Source: a virus
Length of the DNA: 64,000 nt
IMG/VR virus record: IMGVR_UViG_3300029922_000055
Span: 1 to 64,000 of that record
Strand: one strand, 5' to 3'
Both the position numbers and the translations under genes were made by a program. How positions within the stretch are numbered: the stretch's first letter is position 1; the number at the start of each line of letters is the position of its first letter. The notes beneath the pieces are model-generated. The model did no database searches. It saw nothing but the letters and a program-made list of their open reading frames with translations, and was not told the DNA's origin. This document shows positions 23,401 through 32,883 of this stretch, piece by piece.

Positions 23401-26400
23401 AAAGTTGATTAACACCGGCTATAGGAGAAGACCAATCAAATTCAAACGAAGCACTAGAACCAGTCAATGTTCCTAATGTTGCATTTCCTACCGTTATAAA
23501 ATTTCCGGCAGAAGTATATCCAAATACCACAGAAGTTAAACTATCTTTATAAGAAACGCCATTAACTATTATAGGGTTGCTAAAATCTAAATCAGAAACA
23601 TTTCCGAAAAACTTTATAATACTATTTGTAAAATTATTTCCGGAAACTGGTGTTAAATTTATTACTGGTTGATTAGTAGCATATACAGCAAATGGAGAAC
23701 TTGTAGCAGAACAATTATTATTTGAAGCAGCAACCCTAACGTAATTAAATGTTCCGGGGATTTGAGTTTCGAAAATTTGCTCATCTAAAGAATTTATATA
23801 TGAATAATAAGATGACCAAGGACCGCTGGGTTGTCCGGACTTTTGAACGAATACATTAACAGAATCACCATTAGAAACATCCAAATAATTGTTTACAGAA
23901 TATTCTAAAATCTTTTTTGAAATGTTGGGCTGGATTGTTAAAAGATTCGTATTTGGATAAACTATACTTAAACCAATCTGTTGTTCCGTATTAAGATTAA
24001 AAGAACTAGTATATACAACATTTCCTGGATAATTAAAAGAAACATTATATCCAGTATTTCCATAAACAGGAGATGTTACATTTGCAGACCAAGTATTTCC
24101 GGCAACTGTTACGGGAACATTTATAGAACTGTTCGAAAAGTTTTGCCAAGTATAAGATCCCGGAGAATTGGAAATTACACTAACACCGACATCAGTTCCA
24201 ACCCAAAGATAATTATCAGAACTGGTGACAATTATTTTATTAACATTGTTAGAAAGTATTCCAGAATAATTAGATTTATCTAGAACAACCCAGCCGGAAC
24301 CAACTGAAGTTAAGTTATTTCCAGAATATTCTACAACACCACCATTATAAACACCATTGGCTGTAGAGAATCCTATCACTTTAGTATTAGTAGGAGTTAT
24401 GTGAATTGTTTTTGCTTGAACGTTAGATAAATGTCCTGCACCAGAATTTAATCCATTGGGCCAAATTGGTGTAGCAGATGATTGCAGTTCTGTAAAAGTG
24501 CTTCCGGAAAGTGTGGCAATCCCAGAATCCGTTGCAACCCAAACTGTTCCTAAACTATCTATCTTAAAATCATTTATGTTTTGAAATGTAGGTAACGAAT
24601 AATTAGTCCAACTACCAGCAGAATATTTGAAAATTCTATTATCAGAAGTAGATACAAAGATAGTCCCAGAACTTGCTAACACCTTTCTAGGGTATATTCC
24701 TATATTATATTTTGTTACATATTGGTCGGTAAATGTAGCACCAGATAAAGATAATACGGAGTTTATGTTCGCCCAAGTTAATCCGAAATATTTTACGTCA
24801 TTAGAATCTATACTAAAGCTAGTTATATCTATTGCATTTATAGGATATGCTGATAAAGAACTATTTGCGGTAGTATACAAATACCAATCATTAGATGTTT
24901 GTGTCGCCCAATTTTTAGAATTAAATGTTCCTACACCATTTCCAGAATAAGCTATCCAAATGAACCCAAGAGAATCCATAGAAAGATGAGTAATATTTTG
25001 AAAAGCTATATTGGAATTTGTTGTAGTAAATCCAGTAACGGAATTTGTGTTTCTGTTTACTCTATATAAACCATTACCATCAGTTCCCACCCAAACTACA
25101 CCAGAATTTAATCTGTCTTCTATTAAAGATGTTATTTTTTGGTTGTTGGGAATATAAGAATTAACATAAGAAAGACTTCCGGAAGTTGGGGGTCCGTTTG
25201 TAATATCTATTGTTCCATTTATAGTAATGTTTCCTGGATGACAAATAGAATTGCTAGTAACTGTTATTGCTGGGGACGTAGAGAAAACAATAGTATCTAC
25301 AAGGCTTTGCCCGAAATTTCCTAAATCACTTAAAGCTCTAACAATAAAGTCATAAGAACCGGGGACCAACGAAGTAAACGTATTCTGCCAATTTCCTAAA
25401 GTTGTTTGAAAAAGACTTCCTAAAAATTGATAAGGACTTACTGAATTGGTTGCTCTATAATATGCACTAACACTTTCTACAGAACCTCCGGAAATACTTG
25501 TAGATGCTTGAATAGTAAATGTAGGATTAAAAATTACAGAACTTGCAGATGGTGATGTTATTGTTGCTGAAGGCGTTGGTCCAGAAGTGTTTAAAGAATT
25601 ATAAGAAATCAACAATTCAGGATATGCAGCAATAGGACCAAAACCACTTACCCTACCAGAATTAAACCCTATAGAAATGTTTGAAGCATTATTTTCATTA
25701 CCACTATCGAAAAGGCTTACCAAAAATCCAAAGTTATTTGCTGGATTTTGTCTCCAATTATCTACAATAGTAGTTACATCAAAGTCCATCCAAAATTGAT
25801 TTGCAGACGTAGAAGAAGTAAATGAATTTGAAAGATTAGAATTTCCTATCCATAAGGCGGGAGAATTTATATAATCCCCACCAGAAGTAACCCAATTTGC
25901 GGAAGAGCTACGCTGACCCCACGTTACTTGATTCTCTACCCAAGAAGAAGAAACCTGATATACCGCAACCGAACCAGTAGTAGTAGGATAGTTCCAAGCA
26001 TTTGTTAAATTATTTGTATTAAGCCTTAAAACAGCACTCTTGATACTTGTTGCAGAAGAAGGAATGACAGAAGTATCAAATTTTATTAAAGACCTTCTAC
26101 GGGCGTCTGAGCCACTTCCTTTTGATTGTATATATAATTCTCCGGAATCAAATGTTCCAGCAGATATAGGATTGTTTCCGGAAACTGAAATATAAACTGA
26201 GTTATTGTTTCCAGTAGCACTATTAACAAGTTTTATAAAATTACTATCTGTTAATAATTGTCCAGTTAAAGTATCTAAAGTATTTGCATCAGTATATTCT
26301 TGAACGTTTACCCAAGAACTTCCATTAAATTGCTGAAGTATGAAATAAGGATTGTTAGAAAGTATTGTAGAATTTGGAGAAGAATACCAAGCAGATGTTA

Positions 26401-27085
26401 TAAAAGAACTAGGAAATAATCCGGGATTTATTTGTAAATATACATCGGTTCCAGTTAAAGCAAAACCATTCGGAATAAGTGCCGGAGAGTTTGGCCAAGA
26501 TACTATAATTTGACTATCGTATTTGTTTCCTTTTGCTCTAATATATTCAGGAATTTTTTGAATAGAAATTGAAGGAGAAGAAGTTAAAGAAACGGAACTA
26601 GTATACGTGTTATAATTTCCTGGAAGAAACCAAGAAACCGTATACCCAGGAACAGGAACAACATCATCTAAAATTATATCAAAATATGTAGGATTGTTAT
26701 TCGCATAAGCCACTACCGCAATGTTTGAAGACTGTCCATTAGGAGCATTCAAAGTCAACTGAGGGGCTATCTTGTTGCTATCTACTATATTATGAAAAAC
26801 TCTATAAGAAGTTGCAGTAAGATTTATAGAAACTATGCCGGACTGTGGAAGACCATTTGTAGGGTCAACTGCCGAAGATATTTGCGAAAATGTTCCTAAA
26901 GAATTTACACCAGAGGTAAACTGAGTCCCTATATTAGTTTCTTGAAGCCATGCATAAGATACGACACGAACTGCCGAAAGAGGAACAGACGACGTGTCAA
27001 AATTTTGAATAGCTAAAGATACGTCAAAATTATTCTGAGTATTAAATCCTGTTCCTTGAGCAACCAGCAAATTAAGTTTTGACAT
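20489..27085 (-). CDS. Giant virion adhesin with DNRLRE, propeller and Ig-like domains, 2198 aa
   Basis: Largest gene in the window. In order: a beta-rich N-terminus (1-290); a DNRLRE-type carbohydrate-associated domain (about 295-500, with RRRSLIKFDTSVIP and FWMDFDVTTIVDNWR); an Ig-like domain (505-605); a beta-propeller of the two-component-regulator type (about 645-1015, repeats such as VWVGTDGNGLYRV and LWVGTDVGVSVIS); then eight or more Ig-like domains to the end. No signal peptide is present, as expected for a virion protein. It probably binds host polysaccharide. A late-promoter box and a good SD (AGGA) precede it. It sits beside baseplate genes. Confidence 0.85.
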   Translation of the reverse strand: MSKLNLLVAQGTGFNTQNNFDVSLAIQNFDTSSVPLSAVRVVSYAWLQETNIGTQFTSGVNSLGTFSQISSAVDPTNGLPQSGIVSINLTATSYRVFHNIVDSNKIAPQLTLNAPNGQSSNIAVVAYANNNPTYFDIILDDVVPVPGYTVSWFLPGNYNTYTSSVSLTSSPSISIQKIPEYIRAKGNKYDSQIIVSWPNSPALIPNGFALTGTDVYLQINPGLFPSSFITSAWYSSPNSTILSNNPYFILQQFNGSSWVNVQEYTDANTLDTLTGQLLTDSNFIKLVNSATGNNNSVYISVSGNNPISAGTFDSGELYIQSKGSGSDARRRSLIKFDTSVIPSSATSIKSAVLRLNTNNLTNAWNYPTTTGSVAVYQVSSSWVENQVTWGQRSSSANWVTSGGDYINSPALWIGNSNLSNSFTSSTSANQFWMDFDVTTIVDNWRQNPANNFGFLVSLFDSGNENNASNISIGFNSGRVSGFGPIAAYPELLISYNSLNTSGPTPSATITSPSASSVIFNPTFTIQASTSISGGSVESVSAYYRATNSVSPYQFLGSLFQTTLGNWQNTFTSLVPGSYDFIVRALSDLGNFGQSLVDTIVFSTSPAITVTSNSICHPGNITINGTIDITNGPPTSGSLSYVNSYIPNNQKITSLIEDRLNSGVVWVGTDGNGLYRVNRNTNSVTGFTTTNSNIAFQNITHLSMDSLGFIWIAYSGNGVGTFNSKNWATQTSNDWYLYTTANSSLSAYPINAIDITSFSIDSNDVKYFGLTWANINSVLSLSGATFTDQYVTKYNIGIYPRKVLASSGTIFVSTSDNRIFKYSAGSWTNYSLPTFQNINDFKIDSLGTVWVATDSGIATLSGSTFTELQSSATPIWPNGLNSGAGHLSNVQAKTIHITPTNTKVIGFSTANGVYNGGVVEYSGNNLTSVGSGWVVLDKSNYSGILSNNVNKIIVTSSDNYLWVGTDVGVSVISNSPGSYTWQNFSNSSINVPVTVAGNTWSANVTSPVYGNTGYNVSFNYPGNVVYTSSFNLNTEQQIGLSIVYPNTNLLTIQPNISKKILEYSVNNYLDVSNGDSVNVFVQKSGQPSGPWSSYYSYINSLDEQIFETQIPGTFNYVRVAASNNNCSATSSPFAVYATNQPVINLTPVSGNNFTNSIIKFFGNVSDLDFSNPIIVNGVSYKDSLTSVVFGYTSAGNFITVGNATLGTLTGSSASFEFDWSSPIAGVNQLSAIATTNYGTSAIASISFNTIVAVPSVTILSPIVNQIIPLNSPFILSASTQYITNPVSAVNFYIQSATNGLIGSGTSAGNIWTRSLTPSATLSAGLYNLYAIASDISGVSASANPVPFVVNTPPTLIQISPLSSTFSGSYPYQAQVNDVNGTYNNRVDILSGASILFSGYANGFGNFTWNWSNPASGTFTLSAKVYDGSPSLSSDYTVTPLNFNLNSASISLTSQTFPGASFQGSLISPKVNVITTSTNINLSANVIGSNISNVVFWRYKFDPVANAFVRDSVLSTDVTSPYNATVQLPSSRYYTSSTQSQYKFWGILAEATSTNGTVIDSNLLQFYVKEQGISASIQNSTCSNPIVFSGNFLDSDVAVNPSSAIIDNSVSAVIYDGTHNTYLGNLSSGGTRPNELVPFTYSYSNPSSSVSAVKFYVQDSYGIVSSAVINYGLINQVPYINLLSSTNYYSYSPLFQTFLISAGTISLSSTISGANIASVQYVVANSLGQTILSSVNNSASFYISASNDTTTIYSQITNSGNCVNYSTVYSYIVYQNVSANILPNNCASCYCNGTPLSISGNYTDFNYNNANLIGTFGYSVSAKLYDNFNNLIQDITPQLSNVGTSQPWIVSWSIPTVGATSVYLKVTNGTGATQTISQNLPRQISQAPTIVINSPVNGAIYSQTTPINFNVSTSGDDINAVKIYSNGNLLAVSQFNYNGNIYSWLGEKLPGIYSVSAVVLTNGGCVAVSSDTITISNGPVVNIITPVANSYYNAGTILSVTVDAKANLPANVSAVSVIASPGISQSATFQGGSIWSATLSALSNSISAYSISAIAYDTLGQSTTVSEKFFTGILPSISASISGTTSANTNFNQMFTVNVSGYSNTSGTLVASYLNISGTVVGLTSSSLNNFSGNILASQYLIPGQTNTIVAYVVDSNGAIASQNLYVYVNTFSGQTSYPVIEIISVNPPGKATYQILPSR

Positions 27086-27111
27086 TAAAAATTCCTATCA
27101 ATGATATATGG

Positions 27112-27120
27112 AATTATTTA
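27112..27120 (-). promoter_or_regulatory. Late promoter-like box
   Basis: TAAATAATT on the minus strand in the gap before the giant adhesin, 26 bases before its ATG and followed by an AGGA SD. It is slightly off the TATAAATA consensus. Confidence 0.45.
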
Positions 27121-27133
27121 GAGATATTATTTT

Positions 27134-28696
27134 TTATATTGTATATCCTTGAAGAGGCAAATTTATCAATTCCGAAGAATATACCGCCGATGCTTGAAGA
27201 GACTGCCCTATACCAGCACCAATATAACAATGAACATTATCATACGAATTCGCTGACAAATGTCTTAAATGATCGATCGGGTCCCAAATCGAAGAATTGA
27301 CGTTCCAAAAACTATTTGGCGCAAACCCAGATATATATGATACTTGATTATTATATATCAATTGTTGTTGGGTTGTAAAATCAAGCGGGACGGCAGAAGT
27401 AGTTTCGGATTGTCCCATTGGGGATAATATACCCACACCAAAGGCTCGACCACTCCCGGTTATTATTGATTTGTCGGATGTAAGAGCATTTTGCATTGTT
27501 GTGTTATCCGAATCGTCCCTGTCGTTCCAAGACCAGCCCTGAACGATAACTTTATCACAAAAAGAAAAAAATCCACCGGCACTTAAACTAGAGATTCTAG
27601 TGTTGGTTTGGGACATTGTATCTCCGCCTTGGCCGACGGATGTTATTCTAAATTTTTTTCCGTTGGTGCGAGCTATATTATTTACTACTTCACACCAATG
27701 GTCACCGTATGTTTGGGAACCGCTAACAATTGGAGGGACGCCAGCCCAGACAGAGTCGCCGCCAGCTATAATGTTTACCAAGGGCGGGGCACCAGCCGAG
27801 GTTTCATATGTGCATAGCAAAAGCGCGACCGGACCCCCTAAATTTTGATTTGTCCAAGTAGGCGTGCCGCTTGTTCCAACAGAAGCATAATCTCCGCCGC
27901 AGAAATTTCCGGCCATATATACAGACGGCAAATAATTATTTTTATTTTCCCCTGGCCACTGAACATTTAATGCAGAACCGCCCGTTGCTGCGTTCCACAT
28001 AATCACAGAATTTCCGGCTGGACAGGATGGAATAAGAGTTATTTCGTCCGATACGATTGCGTTTAGATTATAATTATCATAAGATCCGATTGGTGGGGTC
28101 CAGGAAGTTGCACTATTAAATGTCACCTGCGACCAACCATATTGCGGAACCTGCACTGTTCCAGAACCCATCGTCGCCACACGGGCCGATTGAATGGCTG
28201 CGCCGCTAGTGCCGTAACCAGTAGCATAAAGAAGCCTGACGGATTTTATAGGCCAAGATTCTTTGTTAATAAATCCTAAAGCATTAGTCATAGCCGACAT
28301 AGTTGAACCAGCAAATGCATTTGTCAAAGTTCCTATAGAGTTAACGCTTCCTTGCATTGCCAAATTTCGCCCGACCCAAGCACGGGCTAATGGAGTCGTT
28401 GGAGACGAAGCAGCGCCAGTATATGCAACAATTTTACCGGCGGCATTTTTAGCAAATACTTCAAACGTATATTGTGCAGACGTGTTTAATCCAGTCACCA
28501 CAAACGAATTTCCAGAAACAGTAGAAGCAAATGTTCGGACACTTCCTAAAGTATACCAAATATCATAAAAATTAGCTCCAGGAACTGACGACCAGGACAA
28601 TGTAACAGAGGTGCTTGATGTAATGATACTAACGGTCGGCGTTAAAGTTAATCCATTTCCGAGACCCAAATTTATATAAGACCCAATCAACTGCAT
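27134..28696 (-). CDS. Tail protein with Fn3 and SGNH/GDSL hydrolase domains, 520 aa
   Basis: Residues 15-110 look like a fibronectin type III domain. Residues 305-520 carry the four SGNH blocks: G-D-S (313-315) with the nucleophile serine, a glycine block GQGGD (355-359), G-W-S-W-N-D (387-392), and D485-N-V-H488 as the catalytic pair. Such enzymes remove acetyl or other ester groups from polysaccharides. In tails they trim capsule or O-antigen during adsorption. The DNA here is visibly richer in G and C than its neighbours, suggesting recent acquisition. It lies between gp6-like and the giant adhesin. Confidence 0.75.
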   Translation of the reverse strand: MQLIGSYINLGLGNGLTLTPTVSIITSSTSVTLSWSSVPGANFYDIWYTLGSVRTFASTVSGNSFVVTGLNTSAQYTFEVFAKNAAGKIVAYTGAASSPTTPLARAWVGRNLAMQGSVNSIGTLTNAFAGSTMSAMTNALGFINKESWPIKSVRLLYATGYGTSGAAIQSARVATMGSGTVQVPQYGWSQVTFNSATSWTPPIGSYDNYNLNAIVSDEITLIPSCPAGNSVIMWNAATGGSALNVQWPGENKNNYLPSVYMAGNFCGGDYASVGTSGTPTWTNQNLGGPVALLLCTYETSAGAPPLVNIIAGGDSVWAGVPPIVSGSQTYGDHWCEVVNNIARTNGKKFRITSVGQGGDTMSQTNTRISSLSAGGFFSFCDKVIVQGWSWNDRDDSDNTTMQNALTSDKSIITGSGRAFGVGILSPMGQSETTSAVPLDFTTQQQLIYNNQVSYISGFAPNSFWNVNSSIWDPIDHLRHLSANSYDNVHCYIGAGIGQSLQASAVYSSELINLPLQGYTI

Positions 28697-28711
28697 AAAA
28701 ATTTCTCCGAC

Positions 28712-31324
28712 TTAATTGTATAGATATTGATTCAATGCTGGTGCAGTTATTCTAGGAATCTCGTTTGTTAAAGAAAAATTAACGATATTTCCATAACCAT
28801 CCAGCAAATTTTCAGTAATAGGAGTTTCCAAACTATTCACAAGCCATGTAGCAACGTTTATCAAATCATTTTGAACAAAAGAATTAAGTTCATTTAGATT
28901 TACTGTAGTTAATGCTTGAACACACACACTGGTTTGATTTTGTGTTACGGAATTTTGATTTTGAGAAATTTGTCCCAAAGAACAAAAACAATTTCCTCTA
29001 TTCGCCAAAAACTCGTCAAAAATCTTTATCAAACTCTGGGCAGTATTTGTATTACTTAAAGAAGGATTTTGAGAAAGTAATAATTGAATGTTACTATAAA
29101 AACATTGCAAAAGTCCTAGATAAAGATTTCTTTGAGATGGGTCGAAAGAAGTATTCACATTACCATTTGTGGAATATGTAACACCACAACTATCATCATT
29201 CAGCATATTGGTGCTAGGCCAAATAACTTCTGTTCTTACTGTAGTGTTATCATACTTATACATTTTTAATTCTAATTTCGGCAAAAGACAGCAAATAGCA
29301 TTTATAGTATTTTGGGAATATGCCGAAAGACTATTGATTTGAATAATTGCCTTCTGATAAAAAGAAACTATATCATCCGTTCCAGAAACCGAATATTCTC
29401 TTACTCCACATTGTCCAGTAGAAGATATAGAAGAATTGAACACATACCCTACAGGAACATTTGGAAAAATTGCTGAAATGCTTGGCATCTCTGCTGCTGA
29501 ATTTGTAGTATAAAGATAATATTGGTTTGGATTTATATTAGGTTGAAAAGAAAGATTCGCATGATTTACTTGTGGAAAATTTTGAACAACATCTATAACG
29601 TCGGAAAGATATACTGGAGAATTAAAATTTGTGCTATTGTTAAAGAAATTATAAAGAGCATCAGTAATCGTCGAATATGTGCTAGGAATATCTACCAAAG
29701 GATTTAGATAAATGTTTCCAGCTAATTGAAAATCTCTTATCTCTGGTGTTACATAAATGTTTTTAATTGTTATCATAGACCTTGCGTAAAGATTTGAATA
29801 AATTGTTGCCAAGTCTGAATTACTCGTTATTAAAGAATTTATAGCAGGATCTTTCAAAGGCGTAGAAGAATCTGAAAGAACCATTAAATTGAACCAATCA
29901 TTAGATGTAGAATTTACTAGCAACACATTTGAATCATCTTTAACACCTACATATTTTCCGTTAAGTTGATAATAAAGATTTGGGAGAACCGAAAATAATA
30001 CGGTATTGAACATCTTTATATTAGGAACTTTATATGTATTATCTCTAGTTATTTCTTGTTCTCCAAAAGTAATGGCGTTCTCAATTTGACTGCCCATTAT
30101 CGTTAAAGTTTTTAAATAGCTAACATAGTCTCTTGGCGTAACGCATCTGTCTAAACTATAAAAAATTTCTGGAGAATTTACTTTAATAGAATCTATGCTT
30201 TCTATATCAGCACCACCAACAACATTTGATGCTAATGTAAATTTCATATTAGACGTAGTAAAAGTATTTCCATTTCCAAAAGAATTTGCTTGAGATTGAA
30301 TACTTCTTCCAATTACTCCAACAGTATTTCCAGCAGAACCTAATGTAGAAAGATATTGAATGTAAATATTATCATTTCCAGTAGCACCGATAGAAGCAAT
30401 CACATCATCGGCAAATTTTAATTGAACGGTATCGTCTAAATTGGTTGACAAAACACACCACTGAATGTCCTGACCTGCTCCAGCGGATGTTTGTAACGGT
30501 ATTGTATAATTGTTTAAGAAAGACCTTCTATCAATTGTAAATTCTCTATCCGAAGATGCAGATGCTGTAAATACGGTAGGGTCCGAACCACAAGCAACTC
30601 TAGTCATATTTGATGTTAATGTAATATTTCCTGTATCGGCGTCAAACCCAAAATCTTGGTCTCCAAAATAATTACTAAAGGTTACGTCTGGAATTTGATA
30701 AGATTGAAACCTCTGGTCAGCTTGGGTTTGGCTATTGTTTATAGTGAAAACTTTCTGAGATGCTTGAACCAATTGGATAGTATTCTGGTATTGTTGAGGA
30801 ATTAACTCTGTAGAAAATAATTGATAGTTATACCCAGGCTGTGAAGACCAATACTTAAATGTTAAAAAGAAACTAGGATTAGCGAAATTGTTTATATCAG
30901 TCTGAGTTAAAATATACTGCAATGGTTGAAGAAGCAAAAATGATTGCCCATTAAAAGTAAATTGAGAAAATTTAGGGAAAGTTATAACCTGTCCAGCAGC
31001 AGCACCATTTGGAATAGAATTTATATTAATGTTAATTGAAGTAGTGGCTGGAATAGGTCTTCGAATAACATATCCAAGAATTTTCGAAAGCTCTACGATA
31101 GAACTTCTTAATTGTGCCGTAGATGGAAATGATTCATTAGCTCTACGATCAATATAAAAGTTCGTCATGTCAGTAGCCGCTAAGAAAATTTCCGAAATTA
31201 CACTATACAACTGAGACTGAGAATAATTAGCAAATCGACTATCCTGGGCTAAACGAGAAATTACAGAATCTCTCATTTCGTTGTATGTTAATCCAGTGTA
31301 AGATAATATGTTGTTCGTGGGCAT
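28712..31324 (-). CDS. gp6: gp6-like baseplate wedge protein (baseplate J family)
   Basis: 870 residues, larger than T4 gp6 (660). The N-terminus (MRDSVISRLAQDSRFANYSQ, then EIFLAATDMTNFYIDRRAN and SIVELSKILGYVIRRPIPA) is typical of T4 gp6 and baseplate J-type wedge proteins. The middle has VTPRDYVSYLKTL and a region resembling the J-protein core. Wedge gp6 forms the inner ring that transmits the contraction signal from baseplate to sheath. The late box TATAAATAAT lies 22 bases before the ATG. Confidence 0.85.
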   Translation of the reverse strand: MPTNNILSYTGLTYNEMRDSVISRLAQDSRFANYSQSQLYSVISEIFLAATDMTNFYIDRRANESFPSTAQLRSSIVELSKILGYVIRRPIPATTSINININSIPNGAAAGQVITFPKFSQFTFNGQSFLLLQPLQYILTQTDINNFANPSFFLTFKYWSSQPGYNYQLFSTELIPQQYQNTIQLVQASQKVFTINNSQTQADQRFQSYQIPDVTFSNYFGDQDFGFDADTGNITLTSNMTRVACGSDPTVFTASASSDREFTIDRRSFLNNYTIPLQTSAGAGQDIQWCVLSTNLDDTVQLKFADDVIASIGATGNDNIYIQYLSTLGSAGNTVGVIGRSIQSQANSFGNGNTFTTSNMKFTLASNVVGGADIESIDSIKVNSPEIFYSLDRCVTPRDYVSYLKTLTIMGSQIENAITFGEQEITRDNTYKVPNIKMFNTVLFSVLPNLYYQLNGKYVGVKDDSNVLLVNSTSNDWFNLMVLSDSSTPLKDPAINSLITSNSDLATIYSNLYARSMITIKNIYVTPEIRDFQLAGNIYLNPLVDIPSTYSTITDALYNFFNNSTNFNSPVYLSDVIDVVQNFPQVNHANLSFQPNINPNQYYLYTTNSAAEMPSISAIFPNVPVGYVFNSSISSTGQCGVREYSVSGTDDIVSFYQKAIIQINSLSAYSQNTINAICCLLPKLELKMYKYDNTTVRTEVIWPSTNMLNDDSCGVTYSTNGNVNTSFDPSQRNLYLGLLQCFYSNIQLLLSQNPSLSNTNTAQSLIKIFDEFLANRGNCFCSLGQISQNQNSVTQNQTSVCVQALTTVNLNELNSFVQNDLINVATWLVNSLETPITENLLDGYGNIVNFSLTNEIPRITAPALNQYLYN

Positions 31325-31345
31325 TAAAATTCCTTATTCAATAGA

Positions 31346-31355
31346 ATTATTTATA
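31346..31355 (-). promoter_or_regulatory. T4-like late promoter box
   Basis: TATAAATAAT on the minus strand, overlapping the stop of the glycosyltransferase gene and 22 bases before the gp6-like ATG. Confidence 0.6.
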
Positions 31356-32504
31356 GTCGAACAAATTACTAGAACAAGAATTCATTTCAAATTTTTCTAC
31401 ATCATCTTCAAAAACCACTTCACCATTTCGGAAATAGAACTTCAAATATCCTAAAAACTCTTTATAAAAATGTATATCAAAATCAGAAATGTCTTTACAA
31501 GAAATTCCTAAAAAGCTTTCCTTTCGATTGTTCGTCAAAAAATTCTTAAAAACTATTTTATCATTTTTAGAATACTTTTCCGAAATCCATTCTAAAATAT
31601 TCCAAACACGAAAATCAACACCTTCGACATCTACTATATTTTTAATATTGTTTCTTTCATGTTGTCCAAAAGAAATCCATAAACCTTTTTTAACATTTTG
31701 AATAGGACCTTCGAAAACTCCTGACAAAACCATTGCTTCAAGTTTTTTCGAAAGTTCTTTAAGTTTTTTATTCTTTTCTATATGATTCTTCTTTTGTTCT
31801 AGATGATAAAAATGATTTACAAAACAATCTTCAGAAGTAAGTAAAATGTATCCACCACATCTATAAAGAATATGCGAAATAAAATTATCTTCTCCCCCCC
31901 AACTTCCATCAAAATAACTATTGAAAACTCTTTTGCCAGATCCCAATTTTTCATTAACACTCTGGCAAAGTTCTACAGAAAGTTTATTAAATCCTAGATT
32001 ACAAGAATAAGTAAATATAGTTTCCAATGTTAAATAATTTGCCACAATCATTCTTCCATTTTTGTTTGTGAAAGAATATTCATTTACCAATTTTTTATCG
32101 CATCTCTCATCATCTTGAAAATTTCCATCCATGTCTTGCTTAAATCGTTTTCCGCAAGATACTATAGGAAAGTTTTGATTAAGATTTTCTAAATGTCTTT
32201 CTAAAAACTTTTCCGAAGGTATACAATCACCATCTGAAAAAATGATCGTATTATAGTCTGGATAATTTTCTTGAACGAAAGATACCCCGAAATCTCTTGT
32301 CAACCCCGCCGAAAAATTCTCTCCAGTAGTTTTTGTGATGTATTTGACTAGTATTTTTTCGGAAAAGATTTCTTGAAAATTTTCGGAATACCTATCTAAA
32401 ACAAATAACAAAAGGTCTGGTAAAATAGTTTGATTAGAATATGCTGAGATAATTTTCGGAATATGTTCTGCTTGATCGTGAGAAGGAACTATTACGATAT
32501 TCAT
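31347..32504 (-). CDS. GT-A fold glycosyltransferase, 385 aa
   Basis: The N-terminus IVIVPSHDQAEHIPKIISAY is the start of a family 2-type glycosyltransferase. FSDGDCIP (about residues 90-97) is the DxD-type metal and sugar-nucleotide site, and SWGGEDNFISH is the acceptor-side GEDD-like motif. It transfers a sugar from an activated nucleotide. A second, related enzyme lies at 54.8 kb beside the other large fibre. In the tail module it may glycosylate virion adhesins or alter host surface sugars. It starts directly after the gp25 stop (TAAATG). The C-terminal 150 residues are unassigned. Confidence 0.82.
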   Translation of the reverse strand: MNIVIVPSHDQAEHIPKIISAYSNQTILPDLLLFVLDRYSENFQEIFSEKILVKYITKTTGENFSAGLTRDFGVSFVQENYPDYNTIIFSDGDCIPSEKFLERHLENLNQNFPIVSCGKRFKQDMDGNFQDDERCDKKLVNEYSFTNKNGRMIVANYLTLETIFTYSCNLGFNKLSVELCQSVNEKLGSGKRVFNSYFDGSWGGEDNFISHILYRCGGYILLTSEDCFVNHFYHLEQKKNHIEKNKKLKELSKKLEAMVLSGVFEGPIQNVKKGLWISFGQHERNNIKNIVDVEGVDFRVWNILEWISEKYSKNDKIVFKNFLTNNRKESFLGISCKDISDFDIHFYKEFLGYLKFYFRNGEVVFEDDVEKFEMNSCSSNLFDYK

Positions 32505-32882
32505 TTAGAAAACAATCTTTTTTGTAAACTGTCCTGGAGTCTGATCTTCATTAAGAAAGTAAACCAATTTCAAAGTAATAGAATGTTGACTTTGAGAAAT
32601 TTGCATAGAACATAAATTAGAAATTACAGTAATCCTTTTCTCATATTGTATTACTAAATTTATAATAGCATCTAGCAACTTTTCCGCAGAATTTGATGTA
32701 AGACTTTCGAAAACTATTCCGGAAAGAAACGAACCGTAATTTGGAGAAAATACTCTTTCATTGGGCTCCGTCATAAGTATCGACTCAATTGACTGTGAAA
32801 TGGCTTGTAGGTCTAATGCATCTACGTCTGATATAACTTTCTTCGCAATATCCAAAGCATATTCGTTGGCATATAAATTCAT
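32505..32882 (-). CDS. gp25: gp25-like baseplate wedge protein
   Basis: 125 residues with the GPW/gp25 signature: SIESILMTEPNERVFSPNYG (about 43-62), with the conserved E-P-x-x-R and P-x-x-G residues, followed by helices and a final strand (SITLKLVYFLNED). T4 gp25 is 132 residues. It joins the baseplate wedge to the first sheath ring and triggers contraction. One base separates it from the preceding gene. Confidence 0.9.
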   Translation of the reverse strand: MNLYANEYALDIAKKVISDVDALDLQAISQSIESILMTEPNERVFSPNYGSFLSGIVFESLTSNSAEKLLDAIINLVIQYEKRITVISNLCSMQISQSQHSITLKLVYFLNEDQTPGQFTKKIVF

Positions 32883-32883
32883 T

